Shown here: positions 26,810-35,982 of the stretch, piece after piece
Numbering within the stretch: the stretch's first letter is position 1
Layout of the letters: the number at the start of each line of letters is the position of its first letter
Assembly (NCBI RefSeq): GCF_900156345.1
Contig: NZ_FTPP01000001.1
Coordinates: forward strand, 62,001-126,000
From: Pontibacter indicus
Lineage (GTDB): Bacteria > Bacteroidota > Bacteroidia > Cytophagales > Hymenobacteraceae
Direction: 5' to 3'
DNA: 64,000 bases
Notes under the pieces: generated by a model
The model's input: only the letters and a program-made list of their open reading frames with translations
What the model was told of the DNA's origin: nothing
The model's database searches: none
Made by a program: the position numbers and the translations under genes

Positions 26810-27181
26810 CTTTCCATTTTGAAGCGCATCCTATTAGCCTCACTTTCCAACAAACTCGTTTGACAGGTGCAAACACTCAAACCAGCTCTTTTCAGGTATA
26901 GGATGCTTCTGTACGACTTCTCTCCAGTGCTCATTTTTATACCCGGTGCAGGCAGATTGGTTTGGTATTTCAGCTCTGAGCAGGGTGGAGGAGCGCGTTT
27001 TTGGAGTTAGGGGCTGCTTTTAGAAAACATTTGTGCAAGCTTTCGCCAAAACACATGACAAATTCACTTACAAAATTTATATTAGCAGTTGGGCGTTTTT
27101 ATGGCAAAGTCCGTATACCTGCCTCTGTCCGGAAGTCCCTGCTCTCCGAGTAACCAAGTGGCTTTTTTAACATCTGAAAAC
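26810..27181. other. Divergent promoter region between pagL-like gene and ppk1
   Basis: About 370 bp without a gene, holding the promoters of two divergent units. It is AT-rich close to ppk1 (27040-27085). An in-frame extension of ppk1 to 27089 is possible but unlikely. Contains one GGTATA copy near 26896. Confidence 0.4.
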
Positions 27182-29287
27182 ATGCTGATCAACAAGGTCT
27201 CTGACCAGATAAAACGAAGTAAATACATCAGCCGCGACCTCAGCTGGCTGCGTTTCAACTACCGCGTGCTCGACCAGGCCCGCGACACGAGTCGCACTAT
27301 TTTTGACCGACTCAAGTTCATGGCCATCACGGCTTCCAACCTCGACGAATTCTTTATGATCCGGGTGGGCAGTTTGTACAACTACATCGACTACGGCAAG
27401 GAGCGACTCGACTACTCGGGCCTGCGCGAACTGCCTTTCCGCAAAAAACTGCTCGACTACGCCCACCGCTTCGTCAACGACCAGTACCTCACGTTCAACA
27501 ACGAACTGGCCGAACTCTTTGACAAAAATGGCTTCGATATCCTGAAAGTAGGCGACCTGACCGAGATTGAGCAGAAGAAGGTAGACAGCTATTTCAAAAA
27601 CACGATTTACCCGCTGCTCACACCCATGGTGTTTGACAATTACCATGGCTTCCCGCTGCTCATGAACCAGTTGCTCACCTTTGGCGTGGTTACCCGCACC
27701 ACCGAGGAGCAGAAGGCGCAGGACCGCGTGACGTTCGTGCAGATTCCGCAAAACCTGGCCCGCTTTTACGAGATCAACCGCAAGGACAAGATCATTTTTG
27801 TGCCGATCGAGGAAATCATCCGCTGGAAGATCAAAAAGCTTTTCCGCAACGTGGACATCGTTTCCGTCAACCTGTTTCGCATCACGCGCAACGGCGACTT
27901 CACGCTGGAGGAGTCGGACGACATTGAGGCAGACTTTGTGCAGGAGATCAAGTCGAAACTGAAGACGCGCAAGAAGGGCCGCGTGGTGCGCCTGGAGATC
28001 GAGCGCAACCCGTCTCAGTTTATGATGAAGATCCTGAAAGAGCGCTGGACCATCGACACTGCCAACGTGTTCACCATCACGAGCATGATCGACTTGCGCG
28101 GTCTGTGGCAGATCATCAACCACCGGCAGTTTAAGGATAAAGGATTCAAACAGCCTGCACCGGTAATTCCACTCAGTCTGCCAGCCGAGTCGGTGGATAT
28201 GTTTGAGTATCTGAAGGAGCACGACGTGCTGTTGCACCACCCCTATAACAACATGGAGCCTGTGGTGCAGCTTTTGGAGCGTGCCGCCGAAGACCCTTAT
28301 GTGCTGGGTATTAAACAGACGATCTACCGCCTGGCCGACCAGTCGCGGGTGACGGCAGCCCTGCTGAAAGCGGCTGAGAATGGCAAGCACGTGTCGGTGC
28401 TGTTTGAGGTGAAAGCGCGCTTCGACGAAGAGCGCAACCTGCGCGAAGGCGAGCGTTTAGAAAAGGCTGGTTGCTTTGTGATCTATGGCATCAGTAAATA
28501 CAAGACGCACACCAAAATGCTCATGATCATCCGGAAGGAGGGGGAGAAGGTGACGCGCTACGTGCACATTGGTAGCGGCAATTACAATGAACAGACCGCC
28601 CGTCTCTATACCGACGTGAGCCTGCTGACAACCAACGACGTGTATGCTCACGACGTGTCGGAGTTTTTCAACGTTATCACCGGCCACTCCAGGCCGAACG
28701 AATATAAGTACCTGCTCACCTCGCCCAAGGCCATGCGGCAGCAGCTGATCGAATTGATCCGGAACGAGGCGCGCAATGCCAAGAAAGGCCTGAAGAGCGG
28801 CATCGTGATCAAGATCAACTCGTTGGAAGACAAGGAGGTGATTGACGAGTTCTATAAGGCATCCAAGGCAGGCGTTCCGATCAAGCTGATTGTGCGCGGC
28901 ATCTGCTGTCTGCGACCAGGGCGGGAGGATTTGAGTGAGAATATAACGGTGAAGTCGATCGTGGGCGAGTACCTGGAGCACAGCCGCATTTTCTATTTCC
29001 ACAACAACGGCGACTCGAAGGTATACGGCGGCAGCGCCGACATCATGGTGCGCAGCTTCGACCGCCGCATCGAGGCGCTGTTCCTGATCGTGAACGAAGA
29101 ACTGAAGAAAGAGGCCATCAACATCCTCTACTACAACCTGCTCGACAATCAGAACTCCTACATCATGCGCGAAGACGGCACCTACGCCCGCAAAAAACCA
29201 GCCACAAACGAAGAGATCGTAGACGTGCACAAGCTCTTCTATAGGAAAGTTTTTGAGGAAACAGCCCAGGAAGTAGAGCTGGTGTAA
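27182..29287 (+). CDS. ppk1: Polyphosphate kinase 1
   Basis: Makes inorganic polyphosphate reversibly from ATP. With the ATG at 27182 the protein is 701 residues, the usual size, and starts just before the family text YISRDLSWLRFNYRVLDQA. The phospholipase-D-like catalytic domains are intact: His443 in YKTHTKMLMI (the residue equivalent to the autophosphorylated His in E. coli), YVHIGSGNYNEQTARLYTD, the second His in YLEHSRIFYF, and GGSADIMVRSFDRRIEALF. It is convergent with ppx (30100-31002), so synthesis and degradation genes are paired but not co-transcribed. Confidence 0.95.
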   Translation: MLINKVSDQIKRSKYISRDLSWLRFNYRVLDQARDTSRTIFDRLKFMAITASNLDEFFMIRVGSLYNYIDYGKERLDYSGLRELPFRKKLLDYAHRFVNDQYLTFNNELAELFDKNGFDILKVGDLTEIEQKKVDSYFKNTIYPLLTPMVFDNYHGFPLLMNQLLTFGVVTRTTEEQKAQDRVTFVQIPQNLARFYEINRKDKIIFVPIEEIIRWKIKKLFRNVDIVSVNLFRITRNGDFTLEESDDIEADFVQEIKSKLKTRKKGRVVRLEIERNPSQFMMKILKERWTIDTANVFTITSMIDLRGLWQIINHRQFKDKGFKQPAPVIPLSLPAESVDMFEYLKEHDVLLHHPYNNMEPVVQLLERAAEDPYVLGIKQTIYRLADQSRVTAALLKAAENGKHVSVLFEVKARFDEERNLREGERLEKAGCFVIYGISKYKTHTKMLMIIRKEGEKVTRYVHIGSGNYNEQTARLYTDVSLLTTNDVYAHDVSEFFNVITGHSRPNEYKYLLTSPKAMRQQLIELIRNEARNAKKGLKSGIVIKINSLEDKEVIDEFYKASKAGVPIKLIVRGICCLRPGREDLSENITVKSIVGEYLEHSRIFYFHNNGDSKVYGGSADIMVRSFDRRIEALFLIVNEELKKEAINILYYNLLDNQNSYIMREDGTYARKKPATNEEIVDVHKLFYRKVFEETAQEVELV

Positions 29288-29297
29288 CGTTCTTCTG

Positions 29298-29334
29298 ACA
29301 GCCCCTCCTGATTGAAGGAGGGGGCTGTTTTTTT
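29298..29334 (+). terminator. Intrinsic terminator after ppk1
   Basis: ACAGCCCCTCCT at 29298-29309 pairs with AGGAGGGGGCTGT at 29316-29328 (one bulged G), followed by a run of seven T. It lies 10 bp after the ppk1 stop. Confidence 0.9.
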
Positions 29335-29439
29335 GGAGTCTTTAATAAGGAATTGAACTAATCGAATGACGATTGAAAAGACCTCGCAGCGTTAATAGAC
29401 CTTCAAGTATTCGACAGATCGGTGATGATTCAGCAGGTA

Positions 29440-30000
29440 TAGTTTGTCTGAATCTTTATATAGGGCCCCTACCCCAAGGATTTGCAGGATTTAGGGATTG
29501 CCAGAATTCCGGTGCACGATTGACACACCCCTCCCCCGCTCTAGAGGGGAATCTGGTTGTTACCGATTGACAGGTATAAGCTTCGTAGCTTCTGTTTTGC
29601 TCTAAATGGTCCAACTACCCCTAACCCCTCCTTATCTAAGGCAGGGAGCTTGGAGTTACTAGATCAGAGGTATAAGCCCTGTAGTTTAAGTATCCCTTTG
29701 CACGATTTACACCCCTCTTCGCTCCCCTCAAGGGGAGAATTTGGCCACTACGCCAGGTATAAGCACTGTAATTTTCGGCACTGTCACACATCATTGGCAG
29801 GTATAGCAAGACTAACTAGCCCCTGAAGCTATGAAACGTATAGCTTTGCCATGTGCACAAGCGACGATTTTTTGTTTGAGCGGTCAGCGAGTTCAAAATC
29901 GTCTTGATTTTTTTGCCTACTTTTTTCATCAAGGAAAAAAGTAGGTGCCCGCCGCACAGGCGAAGCTATAAAACAAATTAGCTTAAAGTTTAAGAAGGCT
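29440..30000 (-). repeat. Composite intergenic repeat, copy A (inverted)
   Basis: Gene-free spacer between convergent ppk1 and ppx. Read on the minus strand from 30000 it has four modules in order. First is a GCCTGTGCGGCGGGCAC block leading into an imperfect palindrome of T/A runs around TCAAG. Next is a GTTAGTCTTGCTATACCTGCCA block (near 29790-29815). Then come G/C palindromes of the CCCCTTGAGGGGAG and CCCCTCTAGAG type interspersed with TATACCTG. Last is an AATCCTG-type tract ending ATTCAGAC (29446-29500). The same order occurs in copies B and C. Bases 29446-29483 match 57793-57830 exactly in inverse orientation. Confidence 0.85.
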
Positions 30001-30099
30001 GAAAATACGCTAGGTATAGGTATAGCTATACCTTCAGTAATACCTATACCTGGGCTAGTCGCTCGGGCCTAGAAAGGCAGCCCGCCGGTAAGGCGAAAA

Positions 30100-31002
30100 C
30101 TACCGACTAATCTGACTGATCACAAATCGCTCCTGATGATGCTGCTCATACAAAGCATGGATCATCCCGTCTTTCAAACCGACAGCCGGCACCAGCATAC
30201 TCTCCAGCTTCGCCCACTTCATGGCAGAGAGGTATATCTCAGCGGCGGGGAGGATGACGTCGGCGCGGTCGGGGTTGAGGAGGAGCTCGGTGATACGCTG
30301 CTCCATGGTCATGGCCGCTATACCTTGGGTAATCTCTTCGATCTGCTTCCGGAAAATCGGCTTGCCCACCGCCTTGCCCGACATATCGAAAATCTTGTTG
30401 ATGTTGCCGCCCGTGCCAATGGCGCGTGTGAGGTGGTACTTCTTGGCATTCTCTTCAATCCACACTCGCATGCTGTTCCAAAGCTCCTGCGAGTCCACGC
30501 CGTGCATGTGGCGAATAGAGCCCTGCTCGAACGATTGCGAGGCCATTTTCTCGCGGTTCACATAGATGTTGAATTCCGTGCTGCCGCCACCCACGTCAAT
30601 GTGCAGGTAATTGCGCTCGTCCAGGAAGTTCACGATGACCTTGTTGATCAGATCGGCTTCCGCTACCCCGTCAATCACCTGGATGTTCATCCCGATGGCC
30701 TGGTGCACGCGGTCCAGGATTTCTGGTGCGTTTTCGGATGTTCGCATGGCCGATGTGGCGCACACCATGTAGTGGTCCACGTCGTGTACGTCGAGCAGCA
30801 GTTGGAAGGCGTGAAGGAGCTTAATGAATTTCTGAATTTTGTACTCGCTGATAAAGCCGTTGCTGAAAACGTCCTCGCCAAATCGGATGGCGTAGCGGAT
30901 GTATTCTATTCGTTTAAAAATAACGTTTCCATTCTGATTCAGGACGCTGGAGATCTGGCACCTCACGGCATTCGAACCGATATCAATAGCAGCTAACTTC
31001 AA
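30100..31002 (-). CDS. ppx: Exopolyphosphatase, Ppx/GppA family
   Basis: Hydrolyses polyphosphate (or pppGpp) from chain ends. A 300-residue two-lobed ASKHA-fold protein with phosphate-binding loops AAIDIGSNAVRC (4-15) and LHIDVGGGSTEFN, the acidic ATSAMRTSEN segment, and AIGTGGNINKI. It is the short form lacking the C-terminal HD-type domain of E. coli Ppx. Convergent with ppk1 across the composite repeat, supporting a polyphosphate role over a stringent-response one. Confidence 0.9.
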   Translation of the reverse strand: MKLAAIDIGSNAVRCQISSVLNQNGNVIFKRIEYIRYAIRFGEDVFSNGFISEYKIQKFIKLLHAFQLLLDVHDVDHYMVCATSAMRTSENAPEILDRVHQAIGMNIQVIDGVAEADLINKVIVNFLDERNYLHIDVGGGSTEFNIYVNREKMASQSFEQGSIRHMHGVDSQELWNSMRVWIEENAKKYHLTRAIGTGGNINKIFDMSGKAVGKPIFRKQIEEITQGIAAMTMEQRITELLLNPDRADVILPAAEIYLSAMKWAKLESMLVPAVGLKDGMIHALYEQHHQERFVISQISR

Positions 31003-31113
31003 ATATAATCTGTTTTAAGAGCGTAGAACATGCTTTTATAAGCCAAATATAGGTATAAATGCTGTACGCATAAATGCTCGGAACCACTAAAATAAGGCAA
31101 CCTGAAAACAAAT

Positions 31114-32466
31114 TTACTCCGCAGTCTGCACCCACCCGAGTCGGCCGTCCGGCTGGCGCACCAGGTCAAAGGCACCGTCGACGGCTAGCACAGGTATAGC
31201 GGCTCCCGCTGGCAGGCTGTCCATTTGCGCGGCATCCGGGTGTGCTGCATCCAGCAGCGGGCATTCCTGTTTTAGTTTTTTAACCGCAATCGGTTTGGCT
31301 ATACCTTCTACCAGAGAACTGCTGATGAAGGCTTCGGACTGGTCGGGCAAGCGCACACGGAACCAGCTGTCTGCAGCACCCACCACCTGCAGCGGCGTGT
31401 TTTTGCTGAGGGAGGTATGCAGTGCGGCTTTAGCCGATGGTTCTACTCGAACATTAGCCATTTTAGACGATACCCTTACCCAGTTGCCGATGTGGGCGGC
31501 ATTCACTTTTACGGCAGGTATAGGCGCTGCGGACTGATGGACATAGGGGTAGGGATTAGTTGCGCCACGCCCATAGCGATAGATGCCAAAATGCAGGTGC
31601 GGCCCCGTGCCTTTCGCGTTCCCGGTGTTACCGACTAATCCCAAAGTATCGCCTACACTCACGCGCTGCCCGGCTGAAACCAGCTGTTGGTCGAGGTGGG
31701 CGTAGTACAGGTTCTGGCCGCGGTTGAGGTCCGAAAGCCAGATGACTTTGCCGCCGCGTGGCGTCTCGTTCACGCGCGACACCACCCCGTCGACCGAAGC
31801 GATGACGGGCGTGCCACGGGGCGCGAAGATGTCGATACCTTCATGGCTGCGGGCGCCTGCATCGCGCGGGTCGCCCCAGATGCTGGCGATGTGCCGGCTC
31901 GATTTGCCAGGTATAGGAAATGCCAGTGTGGGTTGTGCCTGTATGGTGATGGTATAGGTGCCGCCCCGCAATAATTCAGGCTGAATGCGCAGCAGGTGGG
32001 CCATGTCCTCGTCCACCACATAGGTCATGGTAGTGGCCGTAGAGTCGGCGGAGGCAATGTGCTTCGGGGCGGCGGCAGGGTCGCTACCCATTTCGAACAG
32101 ATCCATAAACACCTGCATGGTCTGGCGGGCTTTTAGCTCCAGGCTCACCACCAGCTGCTCCCCGCGTTTGGCCTCTACTTGGTAACCCAGCGCCCGTGGT
32201 TTGTCAGCCGGGAAATAGCCTGTTTCCTTAAAAGGGAGCGTGACAGGTATAGGATCTTGCAAAGCCGACTGGCCAGCCGCCATCCAATCCTGCCCCACGG
32301 CGGTCTCGTCGAGTTTGGCTGATTTCAGGGAAGAGACATAAGCCTCGTAAGGCGTCTCTTTTTTGAAAACACCACGCAGCGTTTCCCGGCTTCCGCAGCC
32401 TGAGAGGAACAGGGTAATCAGTAAAATGTATAAGAAAGGAGAGGGGTTTATCGTCTTCCTGTGCAT
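31114..32466 (-). CDS. M23-family peptidoglycan endopeptidase lipoprotein with SH3 domain
   Basis: A 450-residue predicted lipoprotein (leader ending LFLSGC). An N-terminal beta-rich segment precedes the LytM/M23 domain, with zinc ligands in SHEGIDIFAPRGTPV (near 208) and GPHLHFGIYRYG (near 290). A bacterial SH3 domain follows (about 330-400, WVRVSSKMANVRVEPSAKA). All HxxxD and HxH ligands are present, so it is probably an active cross-bridge hydrolase in the periplasm. It is divergent from an L,D-transpeptidase gene, another peptidoglycan enzyme. Confidence 0.9.
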   Translation of the reverse strand: MHRKTINPSPFLYILLITLFLSGCGSRETLRGVFKKETPYEAYVSSLKSAKLDETAVGQDWMAAGQSALQDPIPVTLPFKETGYFPADKPRALGYQVEAKRGEQLVVSLELKARQTMQVFMDLFEMGSDPAAAPKHIASADSTATTMTYVVDEDMAHLLRIQPELLRGGTYTITIQAQPTLAFPIPGKSSRHIASIWGDPRDAGARSHEGIDIFAPRGTPVIASVDGVVSRVNETPRGGKVIWLSDLNRGQNLYYAHLDQQLVSAGQRVSVGDTLGLVGNTGNAKGTGPHLHFGIYRYGRGATNPYPYVHQSAAPIPAVKVNAAHIGNWVRVSSKMANVRVEPSAKAALHTSLSKNTPLQVVGAADSWFRVRLPDQSEAFISSSLVEGIAKPIAVKKLKQECPLLDAAHPDAAQMDSLPAGAAIPVLAVDGAFDLVRQPDGRLGWVQTAE

Positions 32467-32641
32467 GCTTGTTTTCGTTTCCGGGTTACAAAGGTGTACT
32501 CCTTTCTATACAAATTTGATACCCGGTTTGATTCCTTTCGCTTGGTATAGAATGATTTAGGTGCAGGGTTGGACCTTTAGGCCAAAACAGAACAGTGTAG
32601 GTGCGGTCACGTAAAAAACAATTGTACCAATAAGTTGGATT

Positions 32642-33496
32642 GTGAGAACGAACGTCAGAAAGAAAAGCATCAAGGAACGGTGGCGCTACCGCCGCAAAAA
32701 AGTGGGCAAGCGCCTGCTGCCGCTCTTCGCGCCGCTCATCCTATCACCCTCCGCCTCTATGAGTGCCGGCAAGTTTGTATCGATTGACAAAAAAGCGAAA
32801 GCTGATGTGACGGCACTCTCCGTCGTGCGCTTCGAGCAGGTCTCCTTTGACTTGTATACCCAGATGAACCTGGGCGCTGAGGGCTTGAGCTACAGTGCGT
32901 TCAACAACGCGCTGATGGGCTACTACGGCATGTACAACGAGGGGCGTCTGTCTGACAAAGGCATCCTGACAGTGGTGGATTTCACGAAACCGTCTAACGA
33001 AAAAAGACTTTGGGTACTTGACCTCATCAACCGGGAGGTGCTGTACAACACCTACGTGGCGCACGGCCGTAACTCCGGCGAGGTACAGGCGCAGGAGTTC
33101 TCCAACGAACACAAATCGTTTATGAGCAGCGTAGGCTTTTATGTGACGGATGACATCTACCACGGCAAGCACGGAAAATCGCTGCGCCTCGATGGCCTGG
33201 ACGAAGGCTATAATTCCAATGCCCGGGACCGTTCCGTGGTGATGCACGGAGCCGAGTATGCGACGGAAGATTTCATGAACAAATACGGACGACTGGGCCG
33301 CAGTCTGGGTTGTCCGGCTGTGCCGCTCGGCGAGCATGAAAGCATCATTGATTCCATCACAGGCAAGACGGCGCTATACATCCACTCCGGCGACGAAGCT
33401 TATACCTCGCACTACTTGGATAATGCCAATGCCATGGCCGGTTACTTGGCCAGCACGCAGCCTAATCCACTGCCTCCTGCGGAGTTTTCCATTTAA
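32642..33496 (+). CDS. Murein L,D-transpeptidase catalytic-domain family protein
   Basis: A 284-residue protein of the YkuD-related family that includes SNHGK/HxGxCPA enzymes: LWVLDLINREVLYNTYVAHGRNSG, SSVGFYVTDDIYHG, VVMHGAEYATEDF, and the catalytic GRSLGCPAVPL with Cys224. The start is a GTG at 32642; no ATG lies between it and the mature domain, and the basic then hydrophobic opening (RYRRKKVGKRLLPLFAPLIL) can act as an export signal. It probably forms 3-3 crosslinks or attaches proteins to peptidoglycan. Its 3' end overlaps the convergent redoxin gene by 35 bp. Confidence 0.87.
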   Translation: MRTNVRKKSIKERWRYRRKKVGKRLLPLFAPLILSPSASMSAGKFVSIDKKAKADVTALSVVRFEQVSFDLYTQMNLGAEGLSYSAFNNALMGYYGMYNEGRLSDKGILTVVDFTKPSNEKRLWVLDLINREVLYNTYVAHGRNSGEVQAQEFSNEHKSFMSSVGFYVTDDIYHGKHGKSLRLDGLDEGYNSNARDRSVVMHGAEYATEDFMNKYGRLGRSLGCPAVPLGEHESIIDSITGKTALYIHSGDEAYTSHYLDNANAMAGYLASTQPNPLPPAEFSI

Positions 33497-34034
33497 TGCC
33501 ACAGCCTATACCTGGCTTCTGGTTTGCGGCAACCGGCTGACCGGTCAGCAGGGCATCCAGTGCCTGGCGCAGGTCACGACCAGTTACGGGTACGTCGTTT
33601 TTGGGCCGCGCCTCATCAAACTGCCCGTGGTAGGCCAAACGCATGTTCCGGTCAAACACATAGAACTCAGGCGTGCAAACGGCCTGGTAAGTGCGGGCCA
33701 CCTGCTGGGTCTGGTCGTAGAGGTATGGGAAAGGAAAGCCCATCTCCTCTGCCAGTTCGCGCATCTGCCCCGGTCCGTCCTGCGGGTAATGTGTGGCGTC
33801 GTTGGGGCTGATACCGACAAAACCCACACCCAGTTGCTGATATTCCCTTGCCACCTGCACCAGGTCGTCGAGGATGTGCCGCACGTAGGGGCAGTGGTTG
33901 CAGAGGAACATGATCACCGTGGCTTTGTTCGAAGCGACATCCTGCAGCGAAACTAGCTGATTGGAGACCGTGTCGAGCAGGGCGAAGTTGGGTGCTACAG
34001 TGCCCAGTGGTAATGCAGTGGAAGCTAATGGCAT
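33462..34034 (-). CDS. Thioredoxin-like (AhpC/TSA) redoxin
   Basis: A 190-residue redoxin with the ATG at 34034 preferred: APNFALLDTVSNQLVSL follows, matching the family opening, while the longer frame runs through a terminator. The active-site text is MFLCNHCPYV (Cys45 and Cys48), then VGFVGISPNDATHYPQDGP and CTPEFYVFDRNMRLAYHGQFD. Cytoplasmic by lack of signal. The substrate is unknown. Its last 35 bp overlap the convergent transpeptidase gene. Confidence 0.9.
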   Translation of the reverse strand: MPLASTALPLGTVAPNFALLDTVSNQLVSLQDVASNKATVIMFLCNHCPYVRHILDDLVQVAREYQQLGVGFVGISPNDATHYPQDGPGQMRELAEEMGFPFPYLYDQTQQVARTYQAVCTPEFYVFDRNMRLAYHGQFDEARPKNDVPVTGRDLRQALDALLTGQPVAANQKPGIGCGIKWKTPQEAVD

Positions 34035-34111
34035 AAGGCAGTAGATTAAGGTGAGAGGATCTTCCGGGCTATACCTGAAAGGTGAATCAATGTAAGATTT
34101 TTGTGAGAAAT

Positions 34112-34158
34112 AAAAAAGGAAATCTGCAGCAACATCGTAGCGGCAGATTTCCTTTTTT
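34112..34158 (-). terminator. Terminator for the small membrane-protein gene
   Basis: AAAAAAGGAAATCTGC at 34112-34127 pairs perfectly with GCAGATTTCCTTTTTT at 34143-34158. On the minus strand it starts at the stop codon of the small gene (34157-34159) and lies 78 bp before the redoxin start. Confidence 0.88.
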
Positions 34159-34372
34159 ATCGATCCCTTGAATCCCTGGTAAGGGCAAAGTAGATCACAT
34201 AGAACCAGCTGAGTATCCCGTGCAGGATAGCCCAGAGGATGGACTGATTGCGCGACCACGAAGCCACTACGGCAATAACGCTGCCCAAACCCACGCCTTT
34301 TTCGATAACGGTGGTTTGGTTTACCTCTGTGGTATCACCAATTTGCGCCATCAAGGGGGTAACGCATACCAA
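34157..34372 (-). CDS. Small membrane protein with apparent 5' frameshift
   Basis: The open frame from a TTG at 34372 gives 71 residues with a membrane-spanning C-terminal half (ILWAILHGILSWFYVIYFALTR). Extending the same frame upstream reads KTYLSLVFLLVCVTPLMAQ, an almost perfect signal peptide, but it has no start and meets a TAG. An ATG at 34407 reads MNRK in the frame one base off. A fifth A in the A-run at 34396-34399 (AAAA on the minus strand) would join them into MNRKTYLSLVFLLVCV. So this is either a real single-base frameshift or a sequencing error. Function unknown. Confidence 0.6.
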   Translation of the reverse strand: MVCVTPLMAQIGDTTEVNQTTVIEKGVGLGSVIAVVASWSRNQSILWAILHGILSWFYVIYFALTRDSRDR

Positions 34373-34473
34373 AAGAAAAACTAAACTCAGGTAAGTTTTC
34401 TATTCATTTTCAAGCGTGGGGTTAGTTCAAGCAATATTGCACTAACAATATACACAGGAAAATGAATAGTTAA

Positions 34474-35982
34474 CTACCTGCCGTACAATTCCACTTTTTG
34501 CCGCAGTTTCTTAGCTGCCGCCTTGTTAAACAACCCGGGCTCCAAGCGCCATTGCCAGTTGCCGTTGGCGGTGGAAGGCTTGTTCATGATTGCTTCCTTG
34601 CCCAGCCCCAGCACATCCTGTAGAGGCAATACCACCAGCTGCGCCACCGACATATAGGCCAAACGTCCCATTGCTTCATGGGCGTCCTGTTTCGTTAGTG
34701 GCTGCCCGCTGTAGTCGGCCAGTCGCTTGCGGTCTTCCTTGCTGGCGTCCGATTCGTACCAGGCCCGCACGGTGCTGTTGTCGTGCGTGCCGGTATACAC
34801 AATGGAGTGCAGCACATGATGGTGCGGCGCGTACATGCTCTGCGGAAGATCCTCGCCAAAGGCAAAGAGCAGCACCCGCATACCGGGCAGGTCGAACTGG
34901 CTCATCAGGTCACGCACCGGCTGGTCGATCTCTCCCAAATCTTCGGCAATGATAGGCATGTCCGGAAACCTCTTTTTGACAACCGTGAGCAGTTCAGCGC
35001 CTGGCGTTTTCACCCACTTGCCGTTGATCGCGGTTTTTTCATCTGCCGGCACTTCCCAATAAGCTGAGAAAGCCCGGAAATGGTCGAGGCGCAGCAGACC
35101 GAAGAGCTCCAGGTTGTGGGCAATGCGCTGCAGCCACCAGTCAAAATCTTGCTTTTCCAGTGCTTCCCAGTCAAAGACCGGCGTGCCCCAGAGTTGCCCG
35201 GTTTCGCTGAAGTAGTCGGGCGGCACACCCGATACGGCGGTCGGCATACCGGCCCGGTCGAGTTTGAAAATATGCGGGTGCGCCCACACGTCGGAGCTGT
35301 CGTGGCTTACATAAAAAGGCATGTCGCCGATAAAAGTGATCCCTTTGGAGGTGCAGTAATCTTTGAGTGCCTCCCACTGCCGGTAGAAGAGGAACTGCAG
35401 AAAAGCCTCCCGCTCGATTTCGCCGGCCAGCTCAGCGGTCAGCGCTTCCATGGCATGCTGTTGCCGGGTCTTTACTTTTTCGGGCCACTCGTTCCAGGGC
35501 TTGCGGTCATAATAGTGTTTAAAAGCCACAAACCAGGTGAAGTCTGGCAACCACGCCTGATGTCTTTCCTGAAAACGAATAAATTCCCCCTTCAGCATAC
35601 CTGCCTGCCCATCCTTAAAGTTATCGTAAGCCTGCCGCAGGAGCTTCACTTTGTAGTCTGCCACCAGCGGGTAATCCACTTTGGCGTCGTCAAAATCGTG
35701 TCCGGGTCTGATGTCCTTTTTCGAGAGCAGCCCGTCCTCCACCAGCTTCTCCAGGCTAATGAGCAAGGGGTTGCCGGCGAAGGCGGAGTGACTGCTGTAG
35801 GGGGAGTTGCCCGAGCCGATTTCGGTCGGGTTGAGCGGCAGGATCTGCCAATAGCGCTGCCCGGCCTCGGCCAGCAGGTCGGCAAACTTGTAGGCCTCCG
35901 GTCCCAGGTCGCCAATGCCGTAGGCCGATGGGAGGGAGGTGATGTGGAGCAGGATGCCGCTACTTCGTTTGGGTATGATCAT
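34474..35982 (-). CDS. malQ: 4-alpha-glucanotransferase (amylomaltase)
   Basis: GH77 enzyme that transfers alpha-1,4-glucan segments. 502 residues, the compact bacterial form. Markers: SSGILLHITSLPSAYGIGDLG at the start, ILPLNPTEIGSGNSPYSS, nucleophile Asp in LLRLDHFRAFSAYWEVP (near 300), acid Glu in IIAEDLGEI, and YTGTHDNSTV. Its start overlaps the end of treY by 4 bp (ATGA), so it is the last gene of a translationally coupled operon treZ, GH57, treY, malQ. It probably reshapes maltodextrins for TreY or salvages short products. Confidence 0.95.
   Translation of the reverse strand: MIIPKRSSGILLHITSLPSAYGIGDLGPEAYKFADLLAEAGQRYWQILPLNPTEIGSGNSPYSSHSAFAGNPLLISLEKLVEDGLLSKKDIRPGHDFDDAKVDYPLVADYKVKLLRQAYDNFKDGQAGMLKGEFIRFQERHQAWLPDFTWFVAFKHYYDRKPWNEWPEKVKTRQQHAMEALTAELAGEIEREAFLQFLFYRQWEALKDYCTSKGITFIGDMPFYVSHDSSDVWAHPHIFKLDRAGMPTAVSGVPPDYFSETGQLWGTPVFDWEALEKQDFDWWLQRIAHNLELFGLLRLDHFRAFSAYWEVPADEKTAINGKWVKTPGAELLTVVKKRFPDMPIIAEDLGEIDQPVRDLMSQFDLPGMRVLLFAFGEDLPQSMYAPHHHVLHSIVYTGTHDNSTVRAWYESDASKEDRKRLADYSGQPLTKQDAHEAMGRLAYMSVAQLVVLPLQDVLGLGKEAIMNKPSTANGNWQWRLEPGLFNKAAAKKLRQKVELYGR

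Noticed and set aside
27167..28390. Minus-strand open frame of 407 codons antisense to ppk1
   Set aside because: Shadow frame of ppk1; composition typical of antisense GC-rich coding DNA.
29570..29820. Small plus-strand open frames in the ppk1-ppx spacer
   Set aside because: They lie wholly within repeat modules and read as low-complexity Pro/Leu/Ser text.
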